64,000 nt of DNA, taken from the NCBI GenBank assembly GCA_045837725.1, contig JBEWZL010000132.1, forward strand, positions 62,001 through 126,000, given 5' to 3'. Source of the stretch: Vermamoeba vermiformis (lineage: Eukaryota > Tubulinea > Echinamoebida). Shown in pieces: positions 24,211-36,593 of the stretch (within the stretch, counting starts at the first letter, position 1; the number at the start of each line of letters is the position of its first letter). The notes under the pieces were generated by a model. It searched no databases. It worked only from the letters and a program-made list of their open reading frames with translations, and was not told where the DNA came from. Position numbers and translations under genes: made by a program.

Positions 24211-26898
24211 TTAATTTACAGGCGCTATGCTGATAGCAAATGGGTATCCGGAATCCAAAGGCATTTCTCCAACGTACAGGTACCCACTTGACGACGTATT
24301 ATATTGGCGACCATGACGATCAGATATACTTCCTATTAAGAAGCTCAAGATTTTGCGTCCGTTATAGTCGGTCACGGTTAGAACATTGCCTCGATCTGCT
24401 ACCACAGCGTTAACTGGATCTGCCAAACGGATGTCTTTCAGGCGCTGATAAACAGTGCCTTGACTACCGCTCGTCATCACAGCGGCAACTTCACGGGAGC
24501 CTCGACAAACCACGTAGAAGTGGTTGTTCAGTGGATCTGAGAGTTCGCTTGAATTGCCACGTGTAGGTAACAGTTGCTGAGGAAGCTTTTGAGCAATTCG
24601 GGCAGGCACAATGGCAGTAGGGACCTCGCATACGTCAAATGAACCCATGATCGTAACCTCGTTGTTGGCATCATTAGCATTCCGTGACATGAGAGAGGAC
24701 GTGTCGATGATGACCACTTTGCCATTGTAAAGAGCAACGTGCGCTTTGAATCGATCGCTGGAAAAGCTGCTGATGGTATTTCCCGCAAAGACAGCTGTAG
24801 GAGCGTCGAGGTCAAATGTAGTCACAACGCGAGGTGGTGGAACTGCTCCAACGGCTCGCTTCTTCTTTTGACGGAGTACACTGTATTCGTCCTCTGCGTG
24901 CCTATCTTCTTTAGCAAATACGGACCACAGCGCTTTAACTGAGTCCAAGATGTCACTTAAGCCAAGTCTAGACGCATCTGAAGCCATTGAATCAGACGGA
25001 GTGTAGCCCGCGTTCGGATCGGGTGACGAGAAGTCAAACGACCCTGGCCAAGCACCGCTAGCACGTTCTTCAACCGTTGTATTGTAGTTTATCAGCCAAG
25101 CCTCACGGAATGATTGCAGTACCGGCGACAAATCAACGATGCAAGCTTTGTTCTCGAACTTGCTCGCTACAATTGCGTAGCCCTTGGTAGCGACAACTGC
25201 ACTCCAAGCTCCGTTGTATAAGCTTTGGCGAACGTTAATACTCGTAAAATCAAGTTGTCCGAGCGTAAGGTCGTTAGTGTCGCTTGGTCCAGACCACCTA
25301 AAAGAGGTTAGATCCGTGCGTGGCGCGTAACTGAAAACTCTTACCGATGATTGCTGGCTGCAGATACTGATGTTGGCGCTGCGATGGGCAGATCGACGTA
25401 TCCAAGTAAGACCAGATCAGAGAACGAGCCTTGATTAGGCATGCCCAAGTAAGGTGTAGTGTAAAGTGGCAGATACTTGGCTTCAATCGCGACAACGGCT
25501 AACTTGCCCGTCAATGTCTGCGTGTCCCAGAGCGTCACAAGGGCGAGCTCATTGCCACTAGTGACGGCAATATCTGTAGGAATAAGATAGGATGGGAATA
25601 CGACGCCTGGATATGGTCTGTCTCCGGTGCCACGCGAGCTCTGCAAACTGTTCACGCCTAACAGCCCCGTGCGATAGATCGTCAGTGCTTCGTTCTGTAC
25701 TTGCCCGTAGTTTCTAACTGAAGCTACAGGGAACTGTGCTTTGCCTTGATATTCAGATACTCGCACTGTTGGATCGGGATGTGGCGAACCGCTGGTTTGA
25801 TCCAGACGAGGTGACAGGGCAAAGACATTGGAGTAGTAAGCAAATGTTTGAATGCGATCGATTCCAGGATCTCCTGGCAGCGTAGGAATGTAGCCTACTT
25901 GTCCAACGGATGACCAAGAGTCGTCATCCAAACCACATCCCTGACGACCCAATTCGTAGGGACTGTACTTATTCTTGTATGAAGTGGGGCATGTAAATGT
26001 ACCAGGTTGGTCGTTGGTTGGACGATCTTCTTGGGCCATGGGGTGAAGCTCATCGAAACTTGGACCAAATCTCTTCGAGTGCGCACTTGGTGACCAAGCG
26101 GACCAATAGAGCTCGTAGGCAGTGCGATTTACTCTTCCATCCGGGTAAAGCACGGTATCAGGCACGTAATCTTGATTGAACACCTCAGGTGCACGAATAA
26201 TGACGCGGAGGATGTTGCTCGGATACTGCAGTGCATCCGCTGCGTGCGTGGCACGGGCTTTGAAGGTGTAGGCGCCTGTGCAACGTCAAAATCATCAGTA
26301 AAGCGGCGTAATTTAAGTTCACCATTGTGATTCTTGACAATTGCTTTGTAAAAAAGAATCTAAATTTGCAAAATAAGACAATGCTTCTAAATTAAATGAA
26401 ATAATTCACAAACTAGATTTTCCGTGATCCGCGAATCAAAATCTTTACTGAGTTACTGGGCAGTTATTAAATTGTTACGTAGCGTTGATTAATCATAAAT
26501 TATGCAAAAAATCAATTAATATTAACTCGCTTAGAGTATAGATCTGCAATGCCATCCTTACCTTCATCAACCACAGTTACTTTAGCCGTTTTACTAGACA
26601 TTGAGCTATTGTCGGGTTGATTTGAACTCCAATCGCCATCTGTTAGCCAACCATCATAGCTCATAGTGCCATTAGGATGCATAACCTCTATTGCGTGTGT
26701 AGTGAGATCTGCGCCAGCGTCTGTAACGATGGCGTGAAAAGTAATCTCCGTGCCTGCTTCTACAACTACATCGTAGTATTTTCCATTAACTGAGATGCTG
26801 TGGATAGGCTTGGTGTGCAGCATCTGGCTGGTGATCCCTGACACGAGGGCAAGATGAACCACGAGTACCAGCACGAATTGCTTAAATGCGACCACCAT
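24211..26898 (-). CDS. Secreted protein with Ig-like N-terminal and beta-propeller-like regions
   Basis: Three exons: 26898-26562, 26275-25346 (approximate end) and about 25298-24211. The signal peptide is MVVAFKQFVLVLVVHLALVS. Joining exon 1 at GAAG/gtaagg to exon 2 after gcacag gives VTVVDEGAYTFKARATHAAD, which completes an Ig-like domain. That supports this unusual 286-bp intron over other models. The rest is long and mostly intron-free, with repeated beta-type segments (LVLLGYVDLPIAAPTSVSAA, HVALYNGKVVIIDTSSLMS, VNAVVADRGNVLTVTDYNGR) that suggest a propeller, and ends SGYPFAISIAPVN. No membrane anchor is seen. The style resembles bacterial secreted proteins; a bacterial origin is only an inference. 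Confidence 0.72.
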
Positions 26899-27605
26899 GT
26901 TGCAAAATATTTACAGATCTGTGGTCTTGCTCACACAAGCAATTGATTGAATGGTTTTGATGCCTGTCAAGGGGATCTGAAATAATCTTGGTGACACTTG
27001 ACAAGCGGGCCCGTGCAACCATCAACCCTTCAGTTTATCGCTGCCACGCGCAAACGTGGGATACCACAGACGTTAATCTAAAATTGATTAGAACTTGCCT
27101 AAGGTTGCGTCAAGATGCCTGGCTCAACCATCTGCATCTGTAAGTAAAAGATTTTCTAAATTTTAAATTATACTACGGAAAATTGCAAATTAAAAGTAGA
27201 CTCCGATTTTTAAGAAGAAATTATGCTTAAAAAGCGCAGTGAGTTGAACGGGTTTCAGATGGCGGGATTATGGAGCGAGCAATTTTATACTTTTCTCAGT
27301 CTCTCTCTAACTAAAAGTAGTTCCAACTTACAAAGGCGCAATTTTTGGCATTAATTCATTGACTTCCAAGGTGAAGCAGTGCTTGATCTTGCGCTTGCGC
27401 TAAAACTCCGCCATTATGTACCTACTGCTGTAAGGGAGGAACGAGTAACAAATAAATGTTATGTCATTATGCGTCTTGCTGTTGTTCTTTGTTTAGAACT
27501 TAGGATAAAACAATCACTTTTTTGACCGTTACACGGATGTAAGGGGATACACAAGGCCAAGGGCCTTTGTTTTTAGTATTTACAAGGTAATGATTATGTA
27601 CATTG
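26899..27605. other. Intergenic region, 700 bp
   Basis: This lies between the 5' end of the secreted propeller-like gene and the 3' end of the BTB-BACK gene. At 27115 a short plus-strand frame ATGCCTGGCTCAACC runs into a good donor (gtaagtaaaag at 27139), but no convincing following exon was found. No tRNA, repeat or structured element is evident. Confidence 0.4.
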
Positions 27606-30600
27606 TTAGGAGATCATCAAGTTCCTCCGTTGTCCTCGGACTCTTCCGTAGATCTCGATGTCGCTCAAGCTGATCTCGTACTGCCCACTCGAATTAGGCT
27701 CCAATAATACGATTCTAAATCTATTATATAAAGCTCCTTCGCGAGGGATTTCAACGTCTTTTGTTTTCAGCGGAAAAACTGCTCTCGCAAACTTTGAATT
27801 CAACTGCGTGTTTTTGCGATGCTCGCTCAAAACTTGCCACGTGCTGTTGTTGCGAGAGCCCTAAAACAATCATACGCATTAGCAATGCGATCATAAGCAT
27901 CGTAAGAGAGTGGGTTTGAAGGCTTACTTGGAACGACCACGAAGTTAGGGCGTGTTGGTTGGCCTTGTCTCCATGCGTCAAGCTGTAATGTGTGGGCCAG
28001 ATCTCGAAGCCATTGAGCGCGATAACGATTGCTACTCCACTGCCTGAATTAGTGTAGAAGCATTGTTTGGTCTTTGAAACCAGTGCTGCGCCGTTTGAGC
28101 TGTCAAAAAATCCCATGTTGCAGCTGATCTCGACGAGACCCGAACTCACGGGATTACGATAGATTCTATGTAATATGAGTTATAATAACATATTTAAGAT
28201 GTTGTCTCGCAGCTAGACATACCTAGAGTTAGCACCAGATCCGAGCCACCAAAAAACACCGTGACTGGGAATGTCAATCTTTGAACCTTCCAAGTGAGGC
28301 GAAGGTATTGGTGAGTTATTCGAGCCATTACTATTGCGTTCATCTGCACTGCTGCCCGAGTCACTGTCGTATTCTATGCGGGGGGTCTCAGCCACTTTTA
28401 TCGCTTGTCGCGCACTTGATTCTACCTGCTCGTCATATGTGCATCGACCAATCAGCATTGAGCCTCGTACACGATGACTAGGACACGTTAGCATGATGAT
28501 ATAATAGGGAGTATAGTATTATGCTAACTTACTTGCGAGTTTTTGAAACAAAGTTGATGCCGCCCAACAATCTTTCCGAGTAGATCTTGCCCTTTGTAAC
28601 GAGGTCTTCGGGGGCAATATTCATCGCTACCTGTAGTGTCTCTGGCAAACAGAAGGCCCACCTTACAGTCTCCCATAGTTCTCTGTGCTGCTTCTTGTTC
28701 CATTTGGTAAAGTTACTGCGGATCATGTCGCTCACTACAGACTCCTCGTTATCCTTGTGGTGGTTCTTGTGCTCATTAGCGAACGCATCTCCTAGTGTCT
28801 TAGCGATGGATGGTCCTTCATCAGCTCCATTTGTTCCAAAGAAACTTTCTCGATCCAATTTTTCTTTTGAATTGCTGTTTTTACGCGGCTTTGATGAAGC
28901 TGAAGCCTCGTTAAATTCAATTAAGAACTGTAGTAAATATCAAACTTAGTATCGGTTTCGTATTGGTAAGTAAATTCGACTTACTTTAACGAAGTTATAG
29001 AGTTCATCTTCGTGCTCGATCTGCAGCTTGTCGTTTTTGAGCACCTTGACCAGCATATCGAAGGGTAGTTGCGATATGAGATTGACGTCTTGCTTGAATA
29101 GCGCAAACTCTTCTATAATCACATTTAGCGCCTGGTAAAATAAGCAAATGTTAGCGAATCCATGGTCCTCCAAATTCAGAATAGGAAACGATTTCTCTGG
29201 TGATTATGCATAGACAAACTTAATATTACCTTTGTTTTGACGGTCTTACTGTCGAAGTACAAGGCCAAGTCTACAAAGAGAGGCGCGTTGACCAAGGAAA
29301 TTCTTTCGAGATGTGACGCTATGATCTCAAAATCTTCTTTCGTGAGTATTGACTTAGAGTTTGCAAGGTATTCGCACAAACAACTTTCTATAACTGGTTG
29401 AGATTGCTCTCTGATGACCAAGCTGAATCTGGATTGAACGAGTCAGTTGATTGCACGCACAATAGATTCGTAAGAACGGAAGACCAGTAAATCAATCTTA
29501 TAATTTATCAGATATAAATAGGCGGCTGAATTTACTTAATTTGACGTTTCGATAAACTTTCCATAAAAAGTTTTTGAGCTCGAAACTGCTTTTAATTACG
29601 AAAAAACGCATAATGTCGTCTTATACTATGTAGTCGATTACTTACAAGCTAGGGGGCAATAAACCGATATCTCCGCGGAATTTTTCTAGGTGCAGCTGCA
29701 GGATCCGAACAAGCAGTCCAACAGCTCGTTGTAGCAGCTCATCTCCTTCATCGAACCGATAATCCACTGCTTCGCGAATAATTTTCGACACGAGCTCTTG
29801 CAGCGGTGTTTCCCAAATAAAGGGAGGCTATTCACAAAAGTGGTTAGTAATCTGCCGCGGAGATTATTGTAGCGTGTACAAGTGATGCACTTTGTGTTAA
29901 TGGAGGACCATGTGGAGTAATCTCGTGCATTAAGATAGCCGCATCGGAGCAGTTTTTGAGTAATTTAATAAATTTAAATTTTTATGTTTAAAAATTGATC
30001 CAAATTTGGAAGCAGTTTAATTAAATCGTTAAGTATACTGTATTGTGAAGGTAACACTTATGATGCTATTGTGCTAGTTGACTTACCTCGTGCGAGATAC
30101 AAGGCTTTAGCATTCGTTCCAAAAACTTGACAGCTTTCTTCTTTAAAGCAGCCATTAGGAGCCGATCAGCGATAATAATGATATGCACAACGTTTGCTAG
30201 TGTAATGGTAATATCGCCTAAGTAAGTTAATACCAGTTAGAAGGTTTCAATTTGTGTGCTGTCCCGCTCCGAGTCTCCGTTACCGAGATCGAACCTTTGA
30301 GACGTGAAAACTCGTACTTACCTGTATACATATATTGTAGTATAGCCGGGAATATTTCTTCATCGCCTTTTGAATTTAATTCAAGCTCTACAAAGTTTTT
30401 CTGTGATTCCTACGGGCCGAAGATGTCAGATGTACCCTCAGACATTAATTAGTGGAGACTTTGATACTTACATTGAATGATCCGCTTAATAGGCTCTGAA
30501 AATACTCGCTGAGGTGAGAAATGAACACCTTATGAACGCGGAACTCTTGTCCGGAGAATTTCAACTTAATTGTAAAATCACTGTATTGTCCAGTCTTCAA

Positions 30601-30865
30601 ATATTTAGCAAAGTTTTGAACGAATAATACGCCTAATAATTTCAAATTAATATTAATTAATTTATTGGCAAGAGAATAAATTTTGTTTCCGTTTCAATAT
30701 TGACTTACTTGGTAAATCACCGTTTGAAGCTTGCCTAGTTAATAGTCTACTACTAGAATCTCCAGGGACGCCGGTGGGACTCTTTTTTCGCTCGGATCTT
30801 TCTCCGTTGATCGCGGCCGGATTCAGCTGGCGTTCAACAGAAGCAAGGCTCAAGTTTGTGATCAT
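27606..30865 (-). CDS. BTB-BACK protein with C-terminal discoidin-like domain
   Basis: About twelve exons from the ATG at 30865 (MITNLSLASVERQLNPAAIN) to the stop at 27606. After a Ser-rich leader comes a BTB domain: YSDFTIKLKFSGQEFRVHKV, FISHLSEYFQSLLSGSFN, FPAILQYMYTG and ALKKKAVKFLERMLKPCISH. A helical region of BACK type follows (RFSLVIREQSQPVIESCLCE, LPFDMLVKVLKNDKLQIEHE). The C-terminal about 250 residues resemble the galactose-binding fold often found behind BTB-BACK modules: WQVLSEHRKNTQLNSKFARA and RFRIVLLEPNSSGQYEISLS, then DIEIYGRV. Such proteins are usually Cullin-3 adaptors. An acidic Ser/Asn-rich insert (DSDSGSSADERNSNGSNN) lies before the last domain. It shares a divergent promoter with the VIT-vWA gene. 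Confidence 0.8.
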
Positions 30866-31222
30866 TGCCCGTTGACTATGATGCCTTCATTTAAAATATG
30901 GTTCCTCTTGTTGAGTTCCTTCTGTCACGAACAAAAATAATAATAAATTAGTAAACAACGCTTATTTTAGATCGCACCAGGAGATTCACCCACTAAATTA
31001 CGTCTATTTATGGAGCACGCTAAGTGGCGCACCTGTGAAGAGAGTAAACTTCGTAAGAGTACTTCAAAGCGTCATCAATCGTTCGTTGGGTTTGCCTTAA
31101 AAGGAAAGTAGCTTGATTGGCGTTCTGATCTGCTTCTGACCACGTGCTTGTCGGGTATAAAAGATTTTCATTCAGTGTTGATAACTAAAAGATTAATAAC
31201 AATAACAACTACACAAACCATA
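30866..31222. other. Divergent promoter region
   Basis: 356 bp separate the starts of the BTB-BACK gene (-) and the VIT-vWA gene (+). It is AT-rich with no coding frame. The sequence CGGGTATAAAAG at about 31150 is a plausible TATA element about 70 bp upstream of the VIT-vWA start codon. Confidence 0.45.
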
Positions 31223-34031
31223 ATGTGTCTCGGAGGTCGGATTAGAGGCAGATGTTGTGAAGGCAACGCAAAAGGCACGAGTGTCATCGTACCTTTAATC
31301 GGTGCCTCTTCAAGCGTCAAAATTTTGGATTTTACAGCTCAAGTTGAATTAAAACAACGCTATGAAAATCAGGTAAGTCTTGAATTCCGATCTGAACGTT
31401 GATAAAATTCAATTAATTAATTATAATTCAGAACGATTTTCCTCTTGAGGCAGTTTACGAGTTTCCATTGCCCGAGTCAGCAGCTGTAACCTCGTTCATT
31501 ATTGAAATTGATGGCAAAACGATCCACAGCAAGATCTTAGAGAAAGAAACTGCTAGAGAAAAGTACGACGATGCTATTGCTAGTGGCCATGGTAAGCATA
31601 CTTAGATCTTTATAAAAAAATACTGACTTTGGCTAGGCGCTTATTTAATGGAAGAAAACAGATCTGGAGCCTTCACCACATCGATTGGCAATCTTCCTCC
31701 AGGAAAAGAAGTATTAATTACTATTGTTTACGTTCAAGAGCTCGAATTTAAAGATGGTCAATTGCAATTCACCATGCCGACCACCGAATTTGCGCCTAAC
31801 GGGCAAGGAGAGACCGCACAATTTACGCGGTCTAAGTCCAATGAATACGAGAAGGTAGTGCCATATGGAGTTAGGGTAAGTCTTATTGATTTTCATGCAC
31901 GTCATGTTGCGGATCAGATCCGTCTTTTGACCCCTTTAACACGATCAACTAACATGATTTTTCAGATTAATGCTGAAGTACTAGCCTCTTCGCGCTTAGT
32001 ATCGGTTATATCACCCAGTCATAATACAACTACAGTACAGTCGGGCTATCAAGGGCATTACAAGGCCTTGGCCAGCATCGCTCAAACTGACGGATCCCCT
32101 CTGACCGAAGATTGGGTGCTGCAAGTTGGATTGGCCCAACGTCACGCTCCTGTTGCTAAAGTGCAAAAATACAACGATTCTTATGTGACCATGGTAGCTT
32201 TGCACCCTGAAATGGACGAAGAACAAGTTAACTCCGAAATCATTTTCGTTGTTGACAGATCTGGCTCGATGGCTGGCAGCAAAATGAATTCAGGTACGAA
32301 TATTACGATATATATTCATATTTTACTGATATTATTAATATCAGTACGCCAAACTTTGGAATTCTTTTTAAGATCCTTGCCCGAAGGAACCATGTTCAAC
32401 ATTGTTAGTAAGTAGTGCAAAGAATGACCGAAAGACATTTTATTAATTTTATTATGCTCGTAGGCTTCGGTGATAAGTATACCAAGCTGTTCCCTAAATC
32501 AGTCGAGTACAACAAGAACAATTTTGACAAGGCATTGACACTCGTTCGTGGCATGAACGCGGACATGGGCGGCACTGAAATTGACAAGCCAATGCTCGCT
32601 ATATTCAACGAATCTGCAATTGAAGGCGTGCCCCGTCAAGTGTTCTTATTGACGGACGGAGAAGTCTCCAACAGGGCCAAGTGCATTGAGATCTGCAAAC
32701 AACACGCCAAGAAGACACGTGTTTTTACATTTGGCATCGGAAGTGGCGCCGACAAGGCCCTGGTGAAGGGCATGGCTGAAGCAGCGAATGGCAACTTTGA
32801 GTTCATTAAGGACAACGAGAATATGGACGAGAAAGTGCTGCGTCAGCTCGGACGTGCGTTGAAGCCTGCCTTTGTGGACTTGTCGCTCGATTGGGGCAAG
32901 GACTTGACACCTGTCATTACACAGACACCTCACCACTGTCCTCCTCTCTTCAGTGGCGGTACTATTGTCTTCTACGGATTCGCTCCGAAAGGCATTAGTG
33001 GCACGCACAACGTCACTTTGCATGCCAAGACATCAACGGGCCCTTTCTCAACCACAGTCGCTGTGAACTTTGATCAAGCAATTGAGGGCGATGCCATCGT
33101 CAAACTTGCTGCTCGATCGTTGATTCGTGACTTGCAAGACAGCCGCAGTTACATGCACAACGACCAGTGTCAACTGTTGCCCAAGTACACCGCTCAAAAT
33201 GTCACGGACACTATCATCAAGACCTCGCTCGAACACCAAGGTACGTAACATTACTAGCCTTTAAATTATAGTATTCTAATACTGTTTTTGTTAGTGATGT
33301 CGAAACACACGTCATTTTTGGCCGTTGAAAAGCGAAAAGAGGCCACGCAAGGCACCATGAAGACGTACGACTCTCAGCGCAGAGGATCACTCGTCAACAG
33401 TCAGAGCTACAGCGATAGTGACAACGATGACCTCTTCGACGACGATGAAGATGCGTCGTCTGGATCTCAAAGTGAAGATGAAATGGACTTTGAAGAAGAA
33501 GAGGCAGAAGGTGCCATGGATATTGACATTTTGATGGATTTTGATGAAAGAGAAGTCGTCAATTCATCAGCCAGCTTCTCGTCTGGAATTAAACGGAAGA
33601 GAAACGCACCTATAATGATGATAGAAGAAGAAATGGACAATAAGAAAAATTCACTTTCGATGGCACGTGATACAAGCAGCGGTTCAGTGAACAGCAATAA
33701 TAACAACAGCAACGATACCAATACTGTCCGTAATGTGATGAAACAACAAGATTTCAGCGGATCATTTTCACTGAACGCGTTGCAAATGGTCGTGCCGTCG
33801 GTCAAGTCGGATCTGATCGCCAAATTCGTCAAAGATCATTCACTGAAAAACGAAGCAGCGGTCATCACGCTATTCGTTGCCGTTGTTTTCGAGTTAAAAT
33901 TCGCAGCTCAAAAGAGCGTTTGGGACTTGGTCATGAAGAAGGCTAAGCAATGGGCCAAGAAACAACTTGGTGTAGCGGATCTGACCGGCATTGAGACTGA
34001 AGCCAAGAACGTGTTGCAGCCTTTATTGTAA
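31223..34031 (+). CDS. VIT and von Willebrand A domain protein (VWA5A-like)
   Basis: Seven exons starting at MCLGGRIRGRCCEGNAKG. The VIT domain spans about residues 30-165, with YEFPLPESAAVTSFIIEIDG and AREKYDDAIASGHGAYLMEE. The vWA domain starts IIFVVDRSGSMAGSKM, a complete MIDAS motif (DxSxS), with GGTEIDKP and FLLTDGEVSNR later. The downstream sheet region reads LFSGGTIVFYGFAPKG and a helical segment LAARSLIRDLQDSR follows. The C-terminal 240 residues are acidic and low-complexity (DDLFDDDEDASSGSQSEDEM), then a KRKR signal-like patch, then a helical end domain (FSLNALQMVVPSVKSDLIAK). Family members act as intracellular or secreted adhesion or scaffold proteins. No signal peptide is present, so a cytosolic role is likely. 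Confidence 0.9.
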
Positions 34032-34216
34032 ATACAAATAATAAACTATAGTGTTTTAAATAATGAGGCTCTAATTAGTTCGATTGTACCGATGCATCAT
34101 GGTTTACTAACAATTTGAGAATCTCGATGCGCTGAACATTACAGAAAGTACTATAGTATCCTTTAGACGTCGTTTTACTTTATATAAATACGTTCTAAAT
34201 AACCAATAAGTCTTGT

Positions 34217-34639
34217 TTAATTCATAATGAAATTGTAAAACTCTCTGCTGGGTTTGACGTTGTGAACTTGGATGTAGTGTTCGTATCCTTCAGGCCAGTG
34301 AATGACATCGCCATTTGCTGCGACCATTTTATATTCAGAAGCACCGTTGTTTTTTACAACGAAATTATAACCCGGCTCCGGTGCGCATCCGTTCTTTCCA
34401 ACTAATCTGCAGTGGGAGTAACCTCTGTATGAAATCACTTCAGCCTTTTCTTGTTTAGCTCTTAATTTTGTCAAGAATTCTTCCTTTCCAGGCCAAGGAG
34501 TGTCACTTCCAACTGGAAAAGGGAACGGAGAAGCCTTGTCTTCTTCGGATGAGCCTGACCAATAACCTTCGTACTTCTTACCTCCGTCAATGCTGATATT
34601 TTCGCGATCAAAAGTAAGTGATGATTGAAATACACCCAT
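34217..34639 (-). CDS. Small single-exon protein, hypothetical
   Basis: The frame from the ATG at 34639 (MGVFQSSLTFDRENISIDGG) gives 140 residues. An in-frame upstream ATG at 34756 exists, but its leader (WWSSCQLFKRIQSIFR) is not coding-like, so the inner start is preferred. The sequence is Gly/Tyr/Trp-rich with motifs YEGYWSGSSEEDKASPFPFP, TPWPGKEEF, YRGYSHCRLVGKNGCAPEPG and VIHWPEGYEHYIQ. It appears globular and beta-rich with two or three Cys. No family is recognised. It converges on the VIT-vWA gene (185 bp between stops). Confidence 0.6.
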   Translation of the reverse strand: MGVFQSSLTFDRENISIDGGKKYEGYWSGSSEEDKASPFPFPVGSDTPWPGKEEFLTKLRAKQEKAEVISYRGYSHCRLVGKNGCAPEPGYNFVVKNNGASEYKMVAANGDVIHWPEGYEHYIQVHNVKPSREFYNFIMN

Positions 34640-34820
34640 CGTTTGTTGTTGTTCTTTGCTCTGTGATTTGAAAATGATTCGAAAAATTGATTGGATTCGC
34701 TTAAATAGTTGGCAACTGGACCACCAGTCACATGCCTGGTCACTTCCTATAAACATCTATTTCAATTAATACCATTCTCACGGTTGCACATTTACCTACA
34801 ATTCAAACAAATTAAATATA

Positions 34821-34954
34821 ATGCCCGACAACAACGGGGTAGTTTCCACCAGCGGCTTTTTTTCGGACAAGTTGAACGAGGCCAACACCACCAATGCTAC
34901 GGCCCACGCACCGGTTATCAAGAATGATTGCCATACGTACCTGAAGTATCTCTA
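34821..34954 (+). CDS. Possible small protein or first exon
   Basis: A 44-codon frame starts MPDNNGVVSTSGFFSDKLNE and ends at TAG after HTYLKYL. Codon choice (GAC AAG TTG AAC GAG GCC) resembles the strong coding regions nearby. A possible donor (GTACCTG at about 34939) means it could instead be the first exon of a spliced gene, but no second exon was found. It is divergent from the small gene at 34217-34639. Confidence 0.33.
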
Positions 34955-35132
34955 GTATGCATTTTCGTTGCAAAGTAGAAGCGTTCGTTGGTCAACATCT
35001 GCTTCGACAACCAAATTCTAATTTTCATTAACTAGTCATTTATCCACGGAATTCGTACCAGTAAAAATTATTATGTGTTAAATTTAATATTATTATACGA
35101 ATAAGTATGACTGTTTATTTGCAGCAAAGACT

Positions 35133-36593
35133 TTAAAATTTGTAAACATTCACTGAATACAATCGAGTCATGCGCTGCTTCAACGACTCTGCATCAAACT
35201 CTAGTTTAGGCAACGGGCCACTGAGAGAGAGCGTGCGCAATGAGGTCAAAAGTGTCAAAGTGACACCTGTCAAAGTGTCACTTGGCCAGGAGAGGTGCAG
35301 ACACCCTAAATTAGTCAAACTGGTCAGCCGAAGAATTGTACTGTCTGTCACATTGATGCAACTGCTGAGGCCGATCTCTTTGAGTGCTGTCATATGTGAA
35401 ATTTCTTCCAAGAATTTTTCACTGAATAGCCAACGACAATTCAACTTTGTCCAAGGCAAGTGTCTAATGCTAATACTTTCATCAAAGGATAAATAATTAT
35501 AACTCAATTCTTCGAGTACTGTCAACTTTTCAACGTGTAAAATGTTTTTGGGCTGATCTGGGACTCTAATTTTCAAACTTCGTAGATTGGGTAAGCTAGT
35601 AATGCTTGCAAATAGGTCTTCATGACCCTCAAACATTTGTAATCGTGTCAATGCTGTGAATTCTCGGAGAATTTCATAGCTGTTCGGAGTTATACGATCT
35701 AGTTCGAGTACTTGCAGACTACTGCTTAATTGGGTAATGTTATTCAAGTCATGACGGCCTATCACATCCAATGCGGTAAATTTCTTCGAATTTATCAAAT
35801 TTAAAGCTTCATGCCATTGATCGTCATTGTTTTGTTGAGAAAATCTAAAATATTCCAGATTTGTCAGTGCCGTCAAAAACTGCAGAGCAGCAGGGCCGTC
35901 AATACAACCCTTGATTTGCATACTTAATATTCTTAATTTTGTTAATGTCGCTAATGACTGGCTATCGACCGTTGAGCATTCCAAAAACAAGTTTGTTAAG
36001 TTTTTAAATGCCGAGCTATCAATGTCATCTTTCCAAAGCAAATTTAAAGACTCTAAATTAGGCAAGTGAGGGAGTGGTCCGTTAAAGTTGAAGTTGCCCA
36101 AATCTAACTTTTTTAGGTTTGTAAATCTGGTAAAGTAACTTGGATCCAAGGTAGAATTTGGAGTATATAATGACAAATACGTGGTATTAGGAAAGTGGTG
36201 CATAAGTTCGTCAGGTACGTCCACAATCTCTTTCAAATTCGTCAAATTTGTCAACGGATGCAGCTGCTCGATTGGTAGTGGTTTGCGCTTGATTGACAAC
36301 GGCGGCTGAAGGCCATTTAATTTTGTTAATTGAGTCAATTGTCCTAATTCTTCGTGGATTTTTGTCGTTATAGTGAACATTGGGTAAATAAACTCGAGCC
36401 CGATCGGAAACGAATATTTTTTGAGTCTTTTGAGGAGCAGATCCAGCTGTTGATCGGTCGTATAATAGACTGCAAAGTCATCGTATTGTATTATATTGAA
36501 CCATCGCGAGTTTGCAAGCCTCATCCTGCGACGTGAACTGACATCCAGATACGAGCCGATTATAGGCAATAATTCAGACGGTAGAGAGTCCAT
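35133..36593 (-). CDS. F-box protein with leucine-rich repeats
   Basis: A single exon of 486 residues. MDSLPSELLPIIGSYLDVSS with RRRMRLANSRWFNII is a typical short F-box. About a dozen degenerate leucine-rich repeats follow, such as LTQLTKLNGLQPPLSI, FTNLKKLDLGNFNFNG, LPNLESLNLLWKDDID, LTKLRILSMQIKGCID and LTSLTNLGCLHLSWPS. Such proteins recruit substrates to SCF ubiquitin ligases through the LRR surface. It is the only long intron-free host gene in the window, which could mean retroposition or simple intron loss. It adds to an unusual number of ubiquitin-ligase adaptor genes in 40 kb. Confidence 0.88.
   Translation of the reverse strand: MDSLPSELLPIIGSYLDVSSRRRMRLANSRWFNIIQYDDFAVYYTTDQQLDLLLKRLKKYSFPIGLEFIYPMFTITTKIHEELGQLTQLTKLNGLQPPLSIKRKPLPIEQLHPLTNLTNLKEIVDVPDELMHHFPNTTYLSLYTPNSTLDPSYFTRFTNLKKLDLGNFNFNGPLPHLPNLESLNLLWKDDIDSSAFKNLTNLFLECSTVDSQSLATLTKLRILSMQIKGCIDGPAALQFLTALTNLEYFRFSQQNNDDQWHEALNLINSKKFTALDVIGRHDLNNITQLSSSLQVLELDRITPNSYEILREFTALTRLQMFEGHEDLFASITSLPNLRSLKIRVPDQPKNILHVEKLTVLEELSYNYLSFDESISIRHLPWTKLNCRWLFSEKFLEEISHMTALKEIGLSSCINVTDSTILRLTSLTNLGCLHLSWPSDTLTGVTLTLLTSLRTLSLSGPLPKLEFDAESLKQRMTRLYSVNVYKF

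Noticed and set aside
34640-34756. Upstream ATG at 34756 for the small gene at 34217
   Set aside because: The added 39 residues are not coding-like and cover the likely promoter shared with the divergent frame at 34821.
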